DNA of 64,000 bases from Nitrospira sp. (lineage in GTDB: Bacteria > Nitrospirota > Nitrospiria > Nitrospirales > Nitrospiraceae). The notes under the pieces are model-generated. The model was not told where the DNA came from. It was given only the letters and a program-made list of their open reading frames with translations, and ran no database searches. Shown here piece by piece: positions 16,840-26,100 of the stretch. The stretch is from NCBI GenBank assembly GCA_009594865.1, contig VOPT01000003.1:95022-159021 (forward strand), in the 5' to 3' direction. The stretch's first letter is position 1. Each line of letters starts with the position of its first letter. The position numbers were made by a program, and so were the translations under genes.

Positions 16840-17067
16840 ATGACATGCACGCGATGTGAAGGGTTAATGGTGATGGACGATTTGGTCGATCTCCAGGAAA
16901 GTTATCATCCCATGCGGTTGCGCGGGCACCGCTGCCTCAGTTGCGGCAATGTGGTCGACACGCTCATTCAACGCCACCGGATGGTGCAGAACTCCCATCT
17001 CCGTCCGGTCCCAGCGTCGGTCCCCGAGAAACCGTTTCTCTTTGATTTGATCAAGCGCACGGCATAA
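16840..17067 (+). CDS. small zinc-ribbon-like protein
   Basis: 75 residues with a clear ribosome site (GGGAGG). Two cysteine pairs, C-T-R-C near residue 3 and C-L-S-C near residue 31, are spaced like a treble-clef or rubredoxin-type zinc ribbon. The second pair is in the context R-G-H-R-C-L-S-C-G-N. The C-terminal third is basic and without pattern. Small ribbons of this kind are common near sensory and stress genes in Nitrospirota. It precedes the HExxH gene by about 240 bases on the same strand. Function unknown. Confidence 0.65.
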   Translation: MTCTRCEGLMVMDDLVDLQESYHPMRLRGHRCLSCGNVVDTLIQRHRMVQNSHLRPVPASVPEKPFLFDLIKRTA

Positions 17068-17305
17068 GTCGCTCCCCGCGAGACCAGCGTCGGTTTCGCA
17101 GGGAGATGCTCCAGGCAGGATTGTTCTCCCGCCTATCGCACGACGCCCGCGTGTCTCGTTCTCACTGCTGGTTGCTCCCCTTCCGTGGTGCTCACTATTT
17201 CGTCACGCAAGATTGTTCAGCGTCCTGCTGCATGCTTGTCAGCGAGCGAGCAGTCGCGTAGAGTGCGCGCGCGGCGCTCTCTTTGACTCAGAAAGGCGAT
17301 GAGTA

Positions 17306-18853
17306 ATGACGGTTCTCGATGCGCGGATACTCGAGCGGCTGATGGAGGAATTCCAGCAATCGATGCGTGGGTTGTTGAAGGACGTGTGCCGCGATTTCAC
17401 ACGCAACTATGCAGACGCCACTCGCACGTTCGATTTGCCGATCGGCTGGTTCCTGTCACTGGGGCAGTCCTTCACGCAAGCCGAGTATAGCCATTGGAAA
17501 GTGGTGGGATGGATCGAGTCGCTGAATGATCTGCTGTACTTCGTCGATATCCTGACCCAAGTGCGGCAGGAGCGGTCCCGGCTTGAAATTGCCGAACAGT
17601 TGCGCGCGGAGTTTCGAGAAAAGTTTTACGAACACGGCTATGCCGATGAAATTTTTCCTCGGGGCAAACCGGAGCCGCGGTTGCTTCTCGGCCGTTTGAC
17701 GGCGCTCTGCCGCAGGCTGGCGCGGGAAATCACGCAAGAGTCCGTGTGTCTTGCACCGAGGCTGGCCTGCGCCTGGGTGGCGGAACAACGCCGGAGTGCC
17801 TGGGTGGTGCCCTGTGATCTGGCGGCGAATGTTGAACGGGTGGAATTGCCCTGGAGCTGCGCCATCGGCACGGCAGGCCTGTGCTTTGAGGCTTCTGGCG
17901 CAGTCCGCACCGCGCTGCGGCGTGCCGAAGGTCAAGGAGAATTCCTGATCACAGCGTCAGGGATTGAACTAGTGATTGGCGATCGCGCCTACCCTCTTAT
18001 GGACTGCGACAGGCATGAGCGCTGGCATTGGCGGCGCCTCGAACCATTGCCGCTTCGCAAGAGCCGATACGGAGCGCTGATCCTTGGGCCAACACTCGTG
18101 TATGGAAAGGAGAAGACGCCGATCGGCGTGCGACCGACGAAGCCGGAGGTGGCCATGCGCATGCGCCGGGCGTTATCGGCCATTGCCGCCGCCTGGCCGG
18201 AAGGCGACCGGTTACTGGCGTTGCTGACATCGCGCATCGTGCCGCTGAAGGCTGCTGGTGTCGTCAGTTTCAGTTACCGGCACCGCCCAGGGTTATCCGC
18301 CATCAACTGTTTTGAGCGCGATCAACTGGACCTGATCGACGACCTGATCCACGAAAACAGTCATCACCACCTCAACCTCCTTCTGCGCAAGGAGGTGATG
18401 TATCAGCACGATCACAATCAGGAGATTTTTTATTCGCCTTGGCGGCGCACACTGCGACCCTTGCGCGGAATCCTGCATGCGACATTCACCTTCACCATGG
18501 GTGCCATGTTGTTCGAGCGGCTGGTGATGTGGGGATCAGGCAAGGCGGGGAAGCCCGGTTGGAAAAAGGCCGGCCTCAATCAGCGCGATCTCGCCCGCGC
18601 TCGCTACCGTTGTCTGGAAGAAATCGAATCCGTTCGTTATTCGTTGAAGGATCTCGAATATGCAGGCCGCCATCTGAAGTGGCTCACAGCCGGGGGCAAG
18701 GAACTGGTGAGGCACTTGCGCGATGCGCTCGCCTCCCTGGAGCGCGGGAAGCAGGAGTATGAACAGCAGGTCAGTCAATCCGCATTCGGTCCCACGCTGC
18801 GCCGGCATCGAACAGAGCTGGCCCAGGCGCGAGAGCAGTTAAGCCTGATGTAA
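17306..18853 (+). CDS. HExxH-motif protein, putative peptide-modification (aKG-HExxH type)
   Basis: 515 residues. The central feature is L-I-H-E-N-S-H-H-H-L near residue 350, an HExxH motif with two further histidines. It sits about 70% along the chain and is followed by helical, charged segments that end in a coiled coil. This layout resembles the HExxH proteins found with radical-SAM peptide-maturation genes, some of which are alpha-ketoglutarate-dependent peptide beta-hydroxylases rather than proteases. There is no signal peptide, so it should be cytoplasmic. No obvious precursor peptide or radical-SAM gene is adjacent. The start ATG 17306 has AAGGCGATG before it. The family assignment rests on motif and layout only. 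Confidence 0.55.
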   Translation: MTVLDARILERLMEEFQQSMRGLLKDVCRDFTRNYADATRTFDLPIGWFLSLGQSFTQAEYSHWKVVGWIESLNDLLYFVDILTQVRQERSRLEIAEQLRAEFREKFYEHGYADEIFPRGKPEPRLLLGRLTALCRRLAREITQESVCLAPRLACAWVAEQRRSAWVVPCDLAANVERVELPWSCAIGTAGLCFEASGAVRTALRRAEGQGEFLITASGIELVIGDRAYPLMDCDRHERWHWRRLEPLPLRKSRYGALILGPTLVYGKEKTPIGVRPTKPEVAMRMRRALSAIAAAWPEGDRLLALLTSRIVPLKAAGVVSFSYRHRPGLSAINCFERDQLDLIDDLIHENSHHHLNLLLRKEVMYQHDHNQEIFYSPWRRTLRPLRGILHATFTFTMGAMLFERLVMWGSGKAGKPGWKKAGLNQRDLARARYRCLEEIESVRYSLKDLEYAGRHLKWLTAGGKELVRHLRDALASLERGKQEYEQQVSQSAFGPTLRRHRTELAQAREQLSLM

Positions 18854-18890
18854 TGCCCTCATGGATGACTGGGGGAGATGTTGTGGCAGA

Positions 18891-18924
18891 ACGGGCCCCG
18901 GCTTCGGTTGAAGCCGGGGCCCGT
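18891..18924. terminator. strong hairpin between convergent genes
   Basis: Perfect 15-base stem: ACGGGCCCCGGCTTC (18891-18905), loop GGTT, GAAGCCGGGGCCCGT (18910-18924). It lies between the convergent HExxH and 18989-19519 genes. There is no run of T on either side, so it may work as a bidirectional pause or 3'-end stabiliser rather than a classical terminator. Confidence 0.6.
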
Positions 18925-18988
18925 GGCTTGTAAGCAGAATGATCGTGTGGTGCCGCCTTGTCGCCGGACCTCGGTTGTGTGCCGACCC

Positions 18989-19519
18989 TCAGGCCTGAGG
19001 CTGACTACGAACCAGATAGGAACCGATTTCCGGATCACCGCTCTGCGGGCTTGCGGTCGGACCTTCGCTTTCCGCATGAGAGCCTGTGATATTCAGCAGG
19101 CTGAGAGACAATCGGATGGTCCCGAGAATCCTGGTCGGCACGTCCGGGGGCGGAGCCGGGGGCTTCATGATGCCGTGGCTGGTGATCACGTTGGTCTCTG
19201 CATGAAACACTTTGCCGTCCATGAGGTTTTGGAGTGTCTGAATTCCCTGGTGATTTTTTGCGTCGTTCGGGGAGGGCGTGAGAGCCGGTTCCGTCAATCC
19301 TTTGGTGATACCCGCATGCGCGCATAACTCGCCTATCTGCGTACCGTCGGCATACTGAAAACCGTGCGTCGTCGTGAATGTGCCGAACCCGCCGATGATC
19401 TCCTGATACGATCGCCCGGCGGTTGTCGAAAGATTCAGCCACTGTAAATTCGTGTCGGTATCCAAGGTGACGAGCCGATCCTCGCTACCTGCAACGAGAT
19501 CCTGTTGAATGAGTGCCAT
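18989..19519 (-). CDS. protein with the PEP-CTERM-associated 'W-L-N-L' core, without signal or sorting tail
   Basis: 176 residues. The N-terminal ~75 residues (D-T-D-T-N-L-Q-W-L-N-L-S, S-Y-Q-E-I-I-G-G-F-G, then F-Q-Y-A-D-G-T-Q-I-G-E-L and H-A-G-I) closely follow the core repeated in many PEP-CTERM exosortase substrates. Here the chain starts without a signal peptide and ends without P-E-P or a membrane anchor. The middle has a proline run (K-P-P-A-P-P-P-D-V-P). The ribosome site (GGAGGGTTCTC) supports the start. It is convergent with the HExxH gene. Tandem operator-like repeats lie about 160 bases upstream. Function unknown. Confidence 0.6.
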   Translation of the reverse strand: MALIQQDLVAGSEDRLVTLDTDTNLQWLNLSTTAGRSYQEIIGGFGTFTTTHGFQYADGTQIGELCAHAGITKGLTEPALTPSPNDAKNHQGIQTLQNLMDGKVFHAETNVITSHGIMKPPAPPPDVPTRILGTIRLSLSLLNITGSHAESEGPTASPQSGDPEIGSYLVRSQPQA

Positions 19520-19680
19520 GAGAACCCTCCATGGTTGGCGGTCGGAGACGGTGTTCAGCTAGATGAGGGTGATACTAGCACAAGGGCATCGGGCGAACGT
19601 CAGTTCCGGGGGGAGAGACCTGTGGCGCGCTGTATGGTACTGGCGGCAGTGATACATTCATCGGGGTGGCTGCATGGTCT

Positions 19681-19717
19681 GTATCTCCGAAGATACGGAC
19701 GTATCCCTGAAGATACG
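19681..19717. repeat. two tandem 16-bp inverted repeats, 20-bp period
   Basis: GTATCTCCGAAGATAC (19681-19696) and GTATCCCTGAAGATAC (19701-19716) match at 14 of 16 positions and start exactly 20 bases apart, two helical turns. Each half is an inverted repeat (GTATC / GATAC). They lie about 160 bases upstream of the gene at 18989-19519, so they look like a pair of sites for a dimeric regulator. Confidence 0.55.
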
Positions 19718-19786
19718 CGGGGAGCCGTGAACTGAAGGATTAGGGATCGTGCGTGAGAGCATGGTGCTGGCTACGTCACTTTTGGA

Positions 19787-19908
19787 GGCGGCTCAAAAAG
19801 GTCATCCAGCAAGGCCGCAAGGAGTGGGGAGACTGAGGCGTACCCGAGAGGGTACGTCGCAGGGAGCCGCACGACCGAGAACGCAGCTGGGGACCTTTTT
19901 CGGCCGCC
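19787..19908. repeat. 122-bp palindromic element (REP/MITE-like)
   Basis: The outer arms GGCGGCTCAAAAAGGTC (19787-19803) and GACCTTTTTCGGCCGCC (19892-19908) are inverted copies with two mismatches in 17. An inner hairpin CGTACCC-GAGA-GGGTACG lies at 19839-19856. The element ends 1-2 bases from the stop codon of the gene at 19910. With AAAAAGGTC/GACCTTTTT arms it may also terminate transcription on both strands. Only one copy is seen in this window, so its repeat nature is inferred from structure. Confidence 0.55.
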
Positions 19909-19909
19909 G

Positions 19910-21019
19910 CTAGGGCTCCACGGTCACGTCGACATAGGCCGGCACACTGTCCGCGCCCTTTTTGTCCGTCACGCGAAGCTTGAAACGAAAGGTGCGGGTT
20001 TCGGAAACATACGGTGCGGTGAACGACGGCTCGGCCATATTCACGTCCAGCATGGCCACTTTGCTTCCCCGCACTTGGCTCCAGGCGTAGAACAGCGCTT
20101 CCCCTTCCGGATCCCGACTTTGCAATCCGCTCAAGCGCACCTTCGTGCCGGCCTTCACGGTTTTGGCATGTCCGGCATTGGCAGTGGGTGGTTCATTCGG
20201 TTCGGGATTGACCTCCACGCGTACGTCGAGTGTGGCCTGTTTGCCGCGATTGGCGACGGTGAGCGAGGTTTTGCCGATTCCGACAATCTGCAGCAGTCCT
20301 TCGGGCAGGACTTTCAGGATCTGCTCGTTCCCGGACGTATAGACGGTACCGGAACTGGGTGAGGAAAGGGGGCGGCTGATGCCGTCGGCGAATTCACCCA
20401 CCACCGGGAGTTCGAAGATCTTGCCAAGTGAATCGACGTGGCCGTAGGCGGCGGATTGTCCCGTCCGGCCAAGCTGGAGCGGTTTTTCCGTTTCAAAATC
20501 GATGGAGAGAAGCTCGGCTTTTGGCTGAACCGTCACGAACACTTCATCGAAGACGGTTTTGCGTCCCAGGCGGCCCTGGGAAATATCAGCGACGGCCAGG
20601 AGCCGCATGCGTCCGACGGCGTCGGGTGGAACGGGCAATGCGCCACCATAAGGCGGAACTCGGTCCACCGTTGACGTCAGTGCCGGCAACGCGACCACCG
20701 GCGCTCCTGTGATGCTGTCTTTCTGCCAATACTTTTCTGTCGAAATGCTGCCCTGGGAGCCCTTTCCTGCGCGCTCATCGGCTTGTTCCACCAGAGATTC
20801 CGTCTGGTCGGGATACCAGTAGTAACGCACTTCGACGAGGCCCGCCTCCCGGCCGGCTTCCACCTCCGCAGTGGTGGGCTCGCCGGAGGTCAACGTGGCG
20901 CCGGTTTTGGGCGCGACGATGGTAAATGCCAACCCCGGATGCGGAAGGACGCCGAGTAAGAGGGCCACGGTCAGCAGGTTGGTGCCTGCTCTCCATGTGT
21001 TGGATGGTGTCGTTCGCAT
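19910..21019 (-). CDS. secreted Ig-like/PKD-type beta-domain protein
   Basis: About 369 residues from ATG 21019 (GAGGTGAGC before it); a GTG two codons earlier overlaps the transporter stop. A signal peptide spans roughly residues 10-32 (L-L-T-V-A-L-L-L-G-V-L). The middle (~180-270) resembles a bacterial Ig-like domain that ends in L-D-V-R-V-E-V-N. The last ~95 residues look like a PKD/K-type domain: P-P-T-A-N-A-G, D-P-E-G-E-A-L-F-Y-A-W-S-Q, then F-R-F-K-L-R-V-T-D-K-K-G-A-D-S. These fold units bind partners or surfaces and are not catalytic. It overlaps or touches the APC transporter gene, so the two are probably co-transcribed. Confidence 0.75.
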   Translation of the reverse strand: MRTTPSNTWRAGTNLLTVALLLGVLPHPGLAFTIVAPKTGATLTSGEPTTAEVEAGREAGLVEVRYYWYPDQTESLVEQADERAGKGSQGSISTEKYWQKDSITGAPVVALPALTSTVDRVPPYGGALPVPPDAVGRMRLLAVADISQGRLGRKTVFDEVFVTVQPKAELLSIDFETEKPLQLGRTGQSAAYGHVDSLGKIFELPVVGEFADGISRPLSSPSSGTVYTSGNEQILKVLPEGLLQIVGIGKTSLTVANRGKQATLDVRVEVNPEPNEPPTANAGHAKTVKAGTKVRLSGLQSRDPEGEALFYAWSQVRGSKVAMLDVNMAEPSFTAPYVSETRTFRFKLRVTDKKGADSVPAYVDVTVEP

Positions 21020-21021
21020 GC

Positions 21022-22836
21022 TCACCTCGTCAGGTGATACGGCACGTCGGTCAATATCACACGATCTTTAAACAACAAGGCGCCTTTCAGCATGAAGGCC
21101 CGTTGATTGTGCAGAATATTCTGCCACCACCGCGCAGGCAAGATTTCCGGAATCACCACGGTGACCCAACATTCCTGATCCTTCTGCAGCACCTGTTCGA
21201 GGTAATCCAACAGAGAGCTCAGGACGGACCGATAAGGAGAAGGCAGCACCGTGAGAGGAACCCCGCACCCCCACTGGGCCCATTGGATTTCGACCCGGGC
21301 CGTTTCTTCGGGATCCACATCCACAAGGACGGCCCGAATATCTCCGGACCGGCTTCGTGCATAGTCCACCGCGCGGATGACGGCGCGGTTAACGCCGCCG
21401 ATCGGCAGCACCACGATATTGCGCCGGGGCATCGGCGGGCGGTGCCCCCGCGACAGAGCGACCTGCTCTGAGACAGCTTTGTAGTGGGAGCGAATCGCGC
21501 GGAAAAACGTGATCAGCATCGGGATGAGCACGATGACGATCCAGGCGCCATGGGCGAACTTGGTGCTGGCGATAATCAATGTCGCAATGGCCGTCGTGAC
21601 CGCGCCGATGCCGTTGACCAGCAGTTTCTTTTCCCAGTGCGGCCCCTTCTTGACGAGCCAGCGTTTCACCATTCCGGCTTGCGAAATGGTGAAAGACAGG
21701 AACACACCGACGGCGTAGAGCGGAATGAGCGCGTGGGTGTCACCCTTAAAGAGAACGATTAAGAAACAGGAAAACACGCCAAGGATAATCACCCCGTTTG
21801 AAAACACCAGGCGGTCGCCCATCATGGACATTTGATGCGGCATGTAACTGTCGCGAGCCAGAATTGAGGCCAGCCTGGGGAACCCGTTGAAGCTGCTGTT
21901 GGCGGCCAGGATCAAAATGGTCATGGTTGAGGCCTGGACGAGGAAGTACAGCAGGCCGGTTCCAAAGGTGGCCCGTGCGATTTGAGAGACGACGGTCTCG
22001 TCGCCTTTCGGCACGATGCCGAAGTAGTAGGCCATGGCGCTGATGCCGATGAACAGGGTGCCGAGGATGACCGCCATGCCGATCATGGTGAAGGCGGCGT
22101 TTTTGGGCTCAGGTTTCTTAAACGCGGAGACGCCGTTCGAAATGACTTCGACGCCGGTCAACGCCGTACAGCCGGACGAAAAGGCGCGAAGGAGGAGGAA
22201 GAGCGTCAAGGGTTCCGTCGGAGCCAGGCTTGGCAGCGGCTCCACCCTGGTCGCGTGGCCGAGTAGGATTTGAATGGCGCCCACGCCGAGCATGGCCGCA
22301 AGTGTGCCGATGAACATATAGGTCGGGACGGCAAAAAACTGTCCGGATTCCCGTACGCCACGCAAGTTGACGACCGTGACGAGGAGAATCGCCGCGACGC
22401 AGAGGGCCTCCCGGTGCGCAAGCAGGTCTGGGAAGGCAGAAGTGAGCGCCGCAATGCCGGCCGCCACGCTGACCGCGACCGTCAACACATAGTCGATCAT
22501 CAGGGCGGCCGCCGCAACCAGGCCAGGCCACTCTCCGAGATTGGACTTGCCGACGATATAGGCTCCGCCGCCCTCCGGATACTCGAAGATGATCTGGCGA
22601 TACGACATGGTCAGAATGACAAGCAGGCCAATAATCGAAAGGCTGAGCGGGATGGAATAGCCGACCATGGCCGTCCCGGCCAGGGTGAGGACGAGCAGAA
22701 TCTCTTCCGTGGCGTAGGCCACCGAAGATAAAGCATCGGAGGAAAAGACGGCTAGGGCGAGTCGCTTAGAAAGGCGTTCGTGAGCGGCTTCCTTCGTCTT
22801 GAGTGGCAGGCCAACAAGCCAGCGTTTCAAGATCAT
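21022..22836 (-). CDS. APC-superfamily transporter (amino acid or K+ permease)
   Basis: 604 residues. About twelve hydrophobic helices fill residues 25-455. The start S-S-D-A-L-S-S-V-A-Y-A-T-E-E and the P-E-G-G-G-A-Y motif near residue 92 are typical of the KUP-independent APC branch that includes KimA/YdaO-like potassium importers. The C-terminal ~130 residues are soluble and contain a universal-stress-like pattern (V-V-L-P-I-G-G-V-N-R-A-V). KimA proteins of this layout bind c-di-AMP in the C-terminal region, but I cannot see that here. The substrate (K+ or amino acid) is undecided. The downstream Ig-like gene follows directly. Confidence 0.85.
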   Translation of the reverse strand: MILKRWLVGLPLKTKEAAHERLSKRLALAVFSSDALSSVAYATEEILLVLTLAGTAMVGYSIPLSLSIIGLLVILTMSYRQIIFEYPEGGGAYIVGKSNLGEWPGLVAAAALMIDYVLTVAVSVAAGIAALTSAFPDLLAHREALCVAAILLVTVVNLRGVRESGQFFAVPTYMFIGTLAAMLGVGAIQILLGHATRVEPLPSLAPTEPLTLFLLLRAFSSGCTALTGVEVISNGVSAFKKPEPKNAAFTMIGMAVILGTLFIGISAMAYYFGIVPKGDETVVSQIARATFGTGLLYFLVQASTMTILILAANSSFNGFPRLASILARDSYMPHQMSMMGDRLVFSNGVIILGVFSCFLIVLFKGDTHALIPLYAVGVFLSFTISQAGMVKRWLVKKGPHWEKKLLVNGIGAVTTAIATLIIASTKFAHGAWIVIVLIPMLITFFRAIRSHYKAVSEQVALSRGHRPPMPRRNIVVLPIGGVNRAVIRAVDYARSRSGDIRAVLVDVDPEETARVEIQWAQWGCGVPLTVLPSPYRSVLSSLLDYLEQVLQKDQECWVTVVIPEILPARWWQNILHNQRAFMLKGALLFKDRVILTDVPYHLTR

Positions 22837-23013
22837 GCGACATTATGCCTCAACTGGCGGAAAAGAGACAATGGAGCCTGACGATGGCCGCTGTGTCATC
22901 GGCCGAAGTTCAACGGTTGCACTTCGATGTCTCACGGTGCCTGACTGTCGCGGAAAACGAGTCTGAAGCATCGACGTCGGCAGTGACATTAGGCTCGTGG
23001 CGGGGCGAGGGGG

Positions 23014-23042
23014 TTGACAGAGACAGGTGAGTTCAGTAATCT
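23014..23042 (+). promoter_or_regulatory. sigma-70 promoter of the multicopper oxidase gene
   Basis: TTGACA (23014-23019), 17-base spacer, TAATCT (23037-23042). The consensus -35 and ideal spacing point to constitutive, fairly strong transcription, with a leader of about 150 bases before the ATG at 23199. The rest of the 22837-23198 gap holds no gene I can support. Confidence 0.6.
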
Positions 23043-23198
23043 CCGGCCCTTGTTCCAGGGGAGTGCCCTGCGGGCGTGAAACCGTAGGATTACAACCAGA
23101 ACGAGTCGCTCTTTTCATCGAGGTTGTCATGTTCTAGTTCGTAAGCGCTCAAATTTTTCATCAGTTTCTATCCAAACTCTATCCAAGGAGGCCGGTCC

Positions 23199-26100
23199 AT
23201 GGATTGTCAGTGGTTCACTCGCGTCACATCGCGCGCCCTCAGCGTTATCGCTGGTGGTGCGCTTGTGTGCCTGCCGCTAGCCGCGTCGGCTGAAAATCAG
23301 CTGCACGCGGATCATGCGGTGCCTCAACAAACAGCAATGTCCCACCAACTTCCGTCGTGGGCGGAGAAGTTGAAAGGGCAAACGATTGTCGAAGATGCGA
23401 TGGCTGGAAAGCCTGAGCGGTCTGCGATGGTCGAGCAGCAGCACCAGCGGGTCATGGAACATTTGACTAATGATCCGCAGGCGCAAGCGGTCAATACGGG
23501 TATGTTCAATACCCAGACCATGATGCACCAATATGGGGCAGGCGGTCAGGATCTTCTCCTGATGTCTGACCCGCGAGTCGAGCCAGTGGCAATGACGAAT
23601 GGCGGGAAGTGCCCTGCCACCGCTCCGGTCCGACAATACAATGTGTCGGCGATCAACGTCGAGATCACGCTGAATCAGTGGCTCGATTTTTATCCCGGCT
23701 ACATGTACACGCTGGATGAAAACCTCGACAAGGTCCGGGCGGAGGAGACGAAGAATCGGGAAGCCCGTGACAAGGAAGGGTTTGATCCCGGTGCGGTGAT
23801 TCCCGGCGTGCAGGCCCAGTGGATTCAGCCGTTGACGATTCGCGGCAACCAGGGTGACTGCGTCAAGATTAAGCTGACCAACAAGTTAGAAGGTGGCGAA
23901 GACGTCAGTCTTCACATCCACGGCTCCAGCATGGTGGTGAGTGCAACCGGTGCTGCAGCCGCCACCACCAACTCCGACAGTATCGTCCAGAAGGACAAGA
24001 GCGGCGAGTTCGAATGGTACATCCATCCGAGCACGCAGGAAGGCGTCCGGCAGTTCCACACGTTCGCGAATGACCGCGAATTGACCGTGATGGGTCTCTT
24101 CGGGTCCTTCGTCGTCGAACCGCGTGGATCCGAGTACCTGGAAGCCTTGGGTACGGGCGATGCGACTCCGACCGCGAGCGGGTGGCAGGTCATCATCCGG
24201 AACGGCACCGGTCCGGATTTCCGCGAATTCGTGTTGTACTACCACGAAGTCGGCGACGAAGCCTTCCGCCCCGTCAATAAGAAGGGCGACTTCCTCCCGC
24301 AGCGCGATCCGCTGACAGACGCCTATCGTCCGGGTGGCCGCGCGATCAATTATCGCAGCGAGCCATTCGGCATCAATAACATGCACGTGCAACACGAGTA
24401 CTTCGGCTTCGAAGACGAGTCGATGGGGTACAGCTCGTACACCTTTGGCGATCCGTCTCCCACGATTCCGCGCTCCTACATGGGCGATCCGGCCAAGTTC
24501 CGGCTAGTGCACGGCGGATCGGAAGTGTTCCATAGCCACCATCCCCATGGCGGCACCATCCGGTGGCCGCGCAGCCCGCGCGCCATTGATGACATGAATC
24601 TGTGGACGACTGCCGGAAACGGACCGGTCAAATATCCCGTGATCCGCGCCAAGACGGACCGTGTCGACGTCGAAGTCATCGGGCCGTCAGAAGCCTTGGA
24701 TCTCGAAACGGAGTGCGGATCCGGCCTGTGCCAGCAGTTGGCCGGCGATTTCCTCTTCCATTGCCATGTGGCCCACCATTATGTGGCGGGTATGTGGGGA
24801 TATTGGCGGGTGTACAACACGCTGCAGCAGGGTGACATGCGTAATGACGTGATGCCTGACTTGCGCGAGTTGCCCGATCGAAAGGGGCGTATCAAGGGGC
24901 CGATCACGTCGGACAAGTTAGTGGGCCAGACGGTGGATTGGTTCGGCAAGGCCTTCAAGATCGTTGAGAAAGGCAAGAGCGATTGGAAGTCCAATCCAGC
25001 CGTGGTCACGATCAAGGACTGGGTTGAGATGCAGCTCCCGACGATGGGCAAGCCGGGACACAAGAATGACGAGAAGGGGCAAACTGTTTCTTACGATGCC
25101 ACGGTGTTGGATTGGGCCTGGGAAGGCACCCGTGCATTGAGCGAACCGGAAAGCACCATTGATAATCCGAAGTATAAGTCGACCCATCCGGGCAAGCGGC
25201 ATCCGATCACGTTCGAGCCGTTGACCGGAAAAGTGGCCTGGCCTCACCTCACGCCGCATTTCGGGCGACGGGTCATGTTCTCTCCGAATCACGTGGGCGC
25301 GCCCTGGTTGGAGATGATCCGCCGGGATGCCAATGGTGAAGAGAGTGTCGATCAGGCCTTGCCCGGTGAAAACGGCAACTGGAGTCTCTGCCCGGAGAAT
25401 GCCGGACGGAAGCACTACAACGTTCACTTCATCAAGCTCCCGATCACTATCGCCAAGAAGACGGGCAAGGAGCCGCCGGTCATCGATCCGAACGGCTTGA
25501 TCTATGTCTTGCACGAAGAAGAGGCGGAGATTCGGAAGAACGACGATCTGAAGTATCCGCTGGTCGTACGCGGCAATATCTACGATTGCGTGGATTGGAC
25601 CTTGACCAGCGAGTGGGATGACGACGACTACACGAACTTCCAGTCGTCGAAGATCAATACCCACTGGCACTTCTTGCAATTCGACAACCAGGCGTCAGAC
25701 GGCGTGATCACCGGCTTCTCGTACGAACAGTCGGTGCGTCCGTTCACGATGCTGGAGAAGAAGAATGCCAAGGGGTTGCCCGTTCCGATGAACACGGTCG
25801 TGACTGCCGCCGCGAAAAAGGGCGCGAACACGATCACGGTGAAGAATGCGAAGCAGTTCCATGTCGGGACCTTGCTTCTCGTCGGTGCCGACAATGTGAA
25901 GGGTAATGAAATTTCCCGTATCAAGGTCATCAATGGCAATACGATCACCCTGGCCAAAGGGTTGAAGCACGATCACCCGGCCAATGACATCGTCACGGTC
26001 GAGTTCGTGCGTCAGCGGTTCTGGGTGGATGCGGACGTGGGGACGGTATTCTGGCACGACCATGCGTTCGGTGCGACCACCTGGCCGCACGGCGGCTTCG

